Below are positions 60,830 through 64,000 of a stretch of 64,000 bases of DNA, piece after piece. The first letter of the stretch is position 1. Every line of letters begins with the position of its first letter. Made by a program: the position numbers and the translations under genes. Source of the DNA: Kudoa neothunni (Eukaryota > Cnidaria); assembly GCA_964304625.1 (NCBI GenBank), contig OZ199839.1:10292001-10356000 (forward strand), given 5' to 3'. The notes under the pieces are model-generated. The model ran no database searches. It worked only from the letters and a program-made list of their open reading frames with translations, and had not been told where the DNA came from.

Positions 60830-61672
60830 TTTAGTCGGCTAAAATGTTTCCATAGACAACATAAACATTTGGAAAAACGATCCACATAAAAAATTAAAAA
60901 GTATTTAGTTATTTTAGTTATTAAGAAAAAATTTTATGCCGACCTCTGCGCTATAGGCATCACAACGTCATATTAAGACTACCTACGTTTATGCGGTACT
61001 AAGGGATTTTAATCTATTAAACATCCTCGTTTTGGAGCATCGCCACCAGGGATATGAAAAAATTAATTTTAATTTCAGATTTTTAAAATCAATAATTGCA
61101 ATTATTAGAAAACTATTTGTGATAATCCAACATCACCGGAGATCATTTATATCTCGGCATAAAAATTTACTATTAGTTATTTCGGTCGCAAATTAAAGTA
61201 ACCAGAAATTTATCATATTTTTAAACATTATTATAATTCATAAGTTAGAAAATTTAATTTGTGGGTATAACGTCTAAATAATTATATTTGAAATATCATA
61301 GGGAATGTTCAATACTTTATTAACAAAAATTATCTCTATTGAAACCGTCTAAAATTTGAATCACGTTTTGCAACGTATATCTTGATGTTTCTTGAAACCA
61401 CATAATCAGGTGTAAATTGAAAAAAAATTAAAAAAGTTTTTTTATGTCTATCATTTTATGTTTATTTTTTAGATAAATAATACATTATGACAAAAAAGAT
61501 AGCATACATTAAATACAACAACAGAACGATAATATAGAGAGGAGTTAACGATAGATTGTAAATTTAATAAAAAAACTTTCTATAGAATTTTATTTCCACA
61601 TAATCTTTTATTCGTTTTTTGAAATACTTGCGTTTCTAGATTTATAGGGTAACCATCTTGGCGGTGGTCGTC
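60830..61672. other. Intergenic, nothing recognised
   Basis: AT-rich, no ORF or repeat pair seen. Confidence 0.4.
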
Positions 61673-62116
61673 TTAAGTAGAGCCAGCATAGCTGAATAAC
61701 CTCCCAATCATATCAGAGGATGACAGAATAAATATTGTGTTCATATAATGAGGAATTTTAATTGTTATTCCAATTTTCTTTTTTGATCCATTGAAAGAAA
61801 AATAATCGGATTCAATGAGAGTCCAAATCTCTTTTCTTGAAATGTATTCGGACAATTTTAGATTGAACACGGCATGTTTCTCTCCGGAAGTTAATTCGTC
61901 AACATTATCATCTAGAATTTTGATAGAGCCGTTTTCAATATTCTTTGAAAGTATAACGTTTGTATTTTTACACAGAATTATATACAACATTGGATATTCT
62001 TCAATAATTTCGCTGAACAAATATCTTGCGCCTGTTATAAAAATATCACCTTTTTGAGGAACCGAAGTTATCGAATGGAACTTTTTTAAATAGCGACATC
62101 TCAGAAATTTATACAA
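61673..62116 (-). CDS. Unidentified protein or exon, 147 codons
   Basis: This is an unusually long open frame for such AT-rich DNA. The reading contains VPQKGDIFITGARYLFSEII, LILDDNV-like acidic turns and a hydrophobic HYMNTIFILSSSDMIGRLF end. Upstream on the same strand (62150-62260) another frame encodes a Cys-rich stretch (TRCSCRVEIVGRCEKIKCYL) that could be a neighbouring exon, but I could not join them with good splice sites. No family recognised. Confidence 0.38.
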   Translation of the reverse strand: MYKFLRCRYLKKFHSITSVPQKGDIFITGARYLFSEIIEEYPMLYIILCKNTNVILSKNIENGSIKILDDNVDELTSGEKHAVFNLKLSEYISRKEIWTLIESDYFSFNGSKKKIGITIKIPHYMNTIFILSSSDMIGRLFSYAGST

Positions 62117-62449
62117 ATAACCTCGGTGTTATAAAATAATTCATCATATTTTATCATAGATAAAAGCGAGTTCAACTAAATAACACTTTATCTTTTCGCA
62201 TCTGCCAACAATTTCGACTCTACAGGAACATCTGGTATCATTTTTCGAAACCATCCTCATATAAGAAAATATCAAGAATGAAACAGAAGTTCCGATTCAG
62301 ATTATATTTTATTCGATTTTTTTTCGTAAAAAGTCATAATTACAATCAATTTCAGTTAATTGCACCCACTACAGTCAATTATTGAATTCATAAAGTCAGC
62401 TGCAATCAATTTATTTTTCCACAGTTAATTTTTGAAGACCCCTGGTCGG

Positions 62450-62706
62450 CTCTACAGAAACCCCCTATTGGGTTTTATTTCGTTCCTGTAAGTAACCCTG
62501 CTTTTATGAGCGCATGAGTTCTACCCTTCCAACAGAATCCCGTTACAGCTGCAAGAAAGACCACGACAAGTCGTAGATCCCTGCGATTATTTCAGCCTTC
62601 CTACTCAATTTGGATTAGTTGTAAGGGATGCCTGGACTAGGCCTCGAACTTACAACCTCATGGTATGCGAGCCATATCCAACACCATTATACCATAATTT
62701 CCAGGC
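62450..62706 (-). repeat. tRNA-derived SINE
   Basis: The 5' end on the minus strand resembles a tRNA: GCCTGGA at 62706-62700 pairs with TCCAGGC about 65 nt later. Between them lie a box A-like TGGTATAATGGTG and a box B-like AAGTTCGAGGCC. The anticodon and T stems do not pair properly, so it is not a working tRNA gene. A GC-richer body of about 170 bp follows (CTACGACTTGTCGTGGTC, GTAACGGGATTCTGTTGGAA) and ends near 62450. The exact 3' end and target duplication are not clear. Confidence 0.55.
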
Positions 62707-63074
62707 TTATGGTTAAGAAGCGCTGCGTTAGAAGGTCACTGTTTTTTAATCGTTACATGGTTCAAATGATTCGTAATTAAAGATTTTTAGAATTAAATTT
62801 ACTCTACTGATTATAAATTCGTATAAATCTTATTTCCTGCTCAACTATTTTATATATGTTTAGAAAATGGCGCGTGCAAATAAAATTTGATAAATGAGTG
62901 AAAATTTTGATCGTAAAAATATTAAATAAAATAATATTATGTTAACAAACTCAAAGTTGTGGCATTATTCGACCATTAAAAATTGAAATGTCAACCGCTG
63001 AACACAAGGGTGGATATGTATGAAGGAGTTGACGGAGAGATAGGTGAACTCAAATGAATGAATAAGAGGATAAG

Positions 63075-64000
63075 TTATAGCCTTGGAGATGATGGATGAG
63101 GCAAATTGAATTGATTGTTGTAAAGCCGTGTCAGATAAATACTTAGGCCGATGGTAAGAGCAGTGGCAACGAATCCAATGCACAAAGTCACATACTAAAC
63201 GACGTTATAATGAAACTTTAGATTCAATAACAACCTTATCAATGGACGACGATATTAAGTAGAGTCTGAAAATGAAAGGGTCATGTCTATGTACGAATTG
63301 AAAATGGAAATGTCTAGTTGAAATTATACTCGCTGGCGGTCCACAATGGAAAGGGATGAGGGTCACTAAGGCCGACAGTGGTACTGATATCGTAGACGCT
63401 AGCATCAAAAACGCAGCCGTTTGTGGTAGCAAAACTGTAGTAATTTGGCTATAATTTGAAATTAGTTTGCTGCACAAAAATTTCGCAATATACTAAATTG
63501 AATGATGCTTCAGCGGTACAATTGACAGGTTTATTAGTGACTACTTTCACAGTACCAAGGAAATATGCTAACAATCGTTTATAGATTAGATGGTTATCAT
63601 TTTGGGGATTTCTAATGAGAGGGGGCTTTATCTATAAAATAGCGCCAAAATCGATACACGCGTCTCAAACTTCACTCACTATTGATATCGGATTTGTACA
63701 CCTCTTGAAACAAAGTGCATTTGATATTGTTAATAATGCATGAAAATAATTGTTTAACCTTGTTGACAATTTATTTCTACTCATATATAAAAGTGAACAT
63801 ACCACCAACTCGGAAGGGGCAGTAAGAGATGAAATGTCAGAGGAAGGTACTCCAGCAAGTTCAAGCACAGCTTTTGCCATTCCGATAGACAACTTTTCCA
63901 ATTTCTATACGGAAAAAATTAGACATGATTGGTCAATCACATATAATGTGATACTTCTATCAATTTATTGTTGTCTACAACATTTCCTGACTTAGTGAAA
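63075..64000 (-). CDS. NCSTN: Nicastrin, C-terminal part (5' end outside window)
   Basis: Exons: 63955 to beyond 64000, 63803-63904, 63680-63703, 63476-63631, 63330-63448, 63235-63286 and 63075-63194. All phases agree. Nicastrin is the large glycosylated subunit of gamma-secretase; it gates substrates at the membrane. The C-terminus is diagnostic: LWTASEHDPFIFRLYLISSS then VTLCIGFVATALTIGLSIYL as the single membrane helix, matching the family WTES-x-W-x5-R-x-FLIAS followed by a helix. Upstream are Cys-containing lumenal segments (NKPVNCTAEASFNLVYCEIF, TTNGCVFDASVYD). The intron at 63449-63475 is only 27 nt. The cytoplasmic tail (about 19 aa) is longer than a minimal one but ends before a plain TAA. 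The N-terminal lumenal domain lies outside the window. Confidence 0.8.

Noticed and set aside
62630-62710. Functional tRNA gene
   Set aside because: The acceptor stem pairs, but the anticodon and T stems do not, and the sequence continues into a SINE-like body.

Overview
The window is AT-rich metazoan nuclear DNA. The genes have spliced exons with very short introns, mostly 37-60 nt and apparently down to 26-29 nt. Recognisable proteins are a T-box factor, the CAF-1 large subunit, an SH3BP5-type Rab11 exchange factor, nicastrin and a multi-Kunitz secreted protein. Compact introns, AT richness and many decayed DNA transposons would suit a reduced parasitic lineage such as a myxozoan or an orthonectid, but nothing here proves the taxon. 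I see no rRNA gene, canonical tRNA gene, CRISPR array or retroviral/LTR element.

Left part (1-23.5 kb): four tandem minus-strand copies of one gene family. Copy 1 is cut by the window edge; copies 2, 3 and 4 are complete (693, 688 and 693 aa). Each encodes a signal peptide, a run of cysteine-patterned extracellular domains (one or two per exon), a Ser/Thr-rich stalk, one membrane helix and a short basic tail. I do not recognise the family. The copies share their introns, a 5' block with a TATA-like element and a 3' flank. Stretches of near-identity switch partners between copies, which points to gene conversion. A MULE element sits about 200 bp upstream of copy 2, and two non-autonomous hAT elements with perfect 8-bp target duplications lie between copies 2 and 3.

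Middle (23.5-43.6 kb): a piggyBac relic, a plus-strand T-box gene that carries a near-perfect 7-bp tandem duplication inside its DNA-binding domain, nested hAT elements, a minus-strand nucleotidyltransferase of the TUTase/Cid1 type whose catalytic acidic residues are altered, and a plus-strand CAF-1 p150 gene.

Right part (43.6-64 kb): long gene-poor stretches with an unclassified repeat family, a minus-strand secreted protein with five Kunitz-like domains of which only one keeps all six cysteines, SH3BP5 (minus), a piggyBac relic ending in CCCTTT/TTAA, a tRNA-derived SINE, and the 3' half of nicastrin (minus) running off the window.

Exon boundaries were assigned by hand from GT/AG signals and reading phase. 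For copies 2-4, the Kunitz gene, the TUTase-like gene, CAF-1 and SH3BP5 all phases close to one continuous frame. In copies 2-4 this requires two atypical donors. No transcript data were available.
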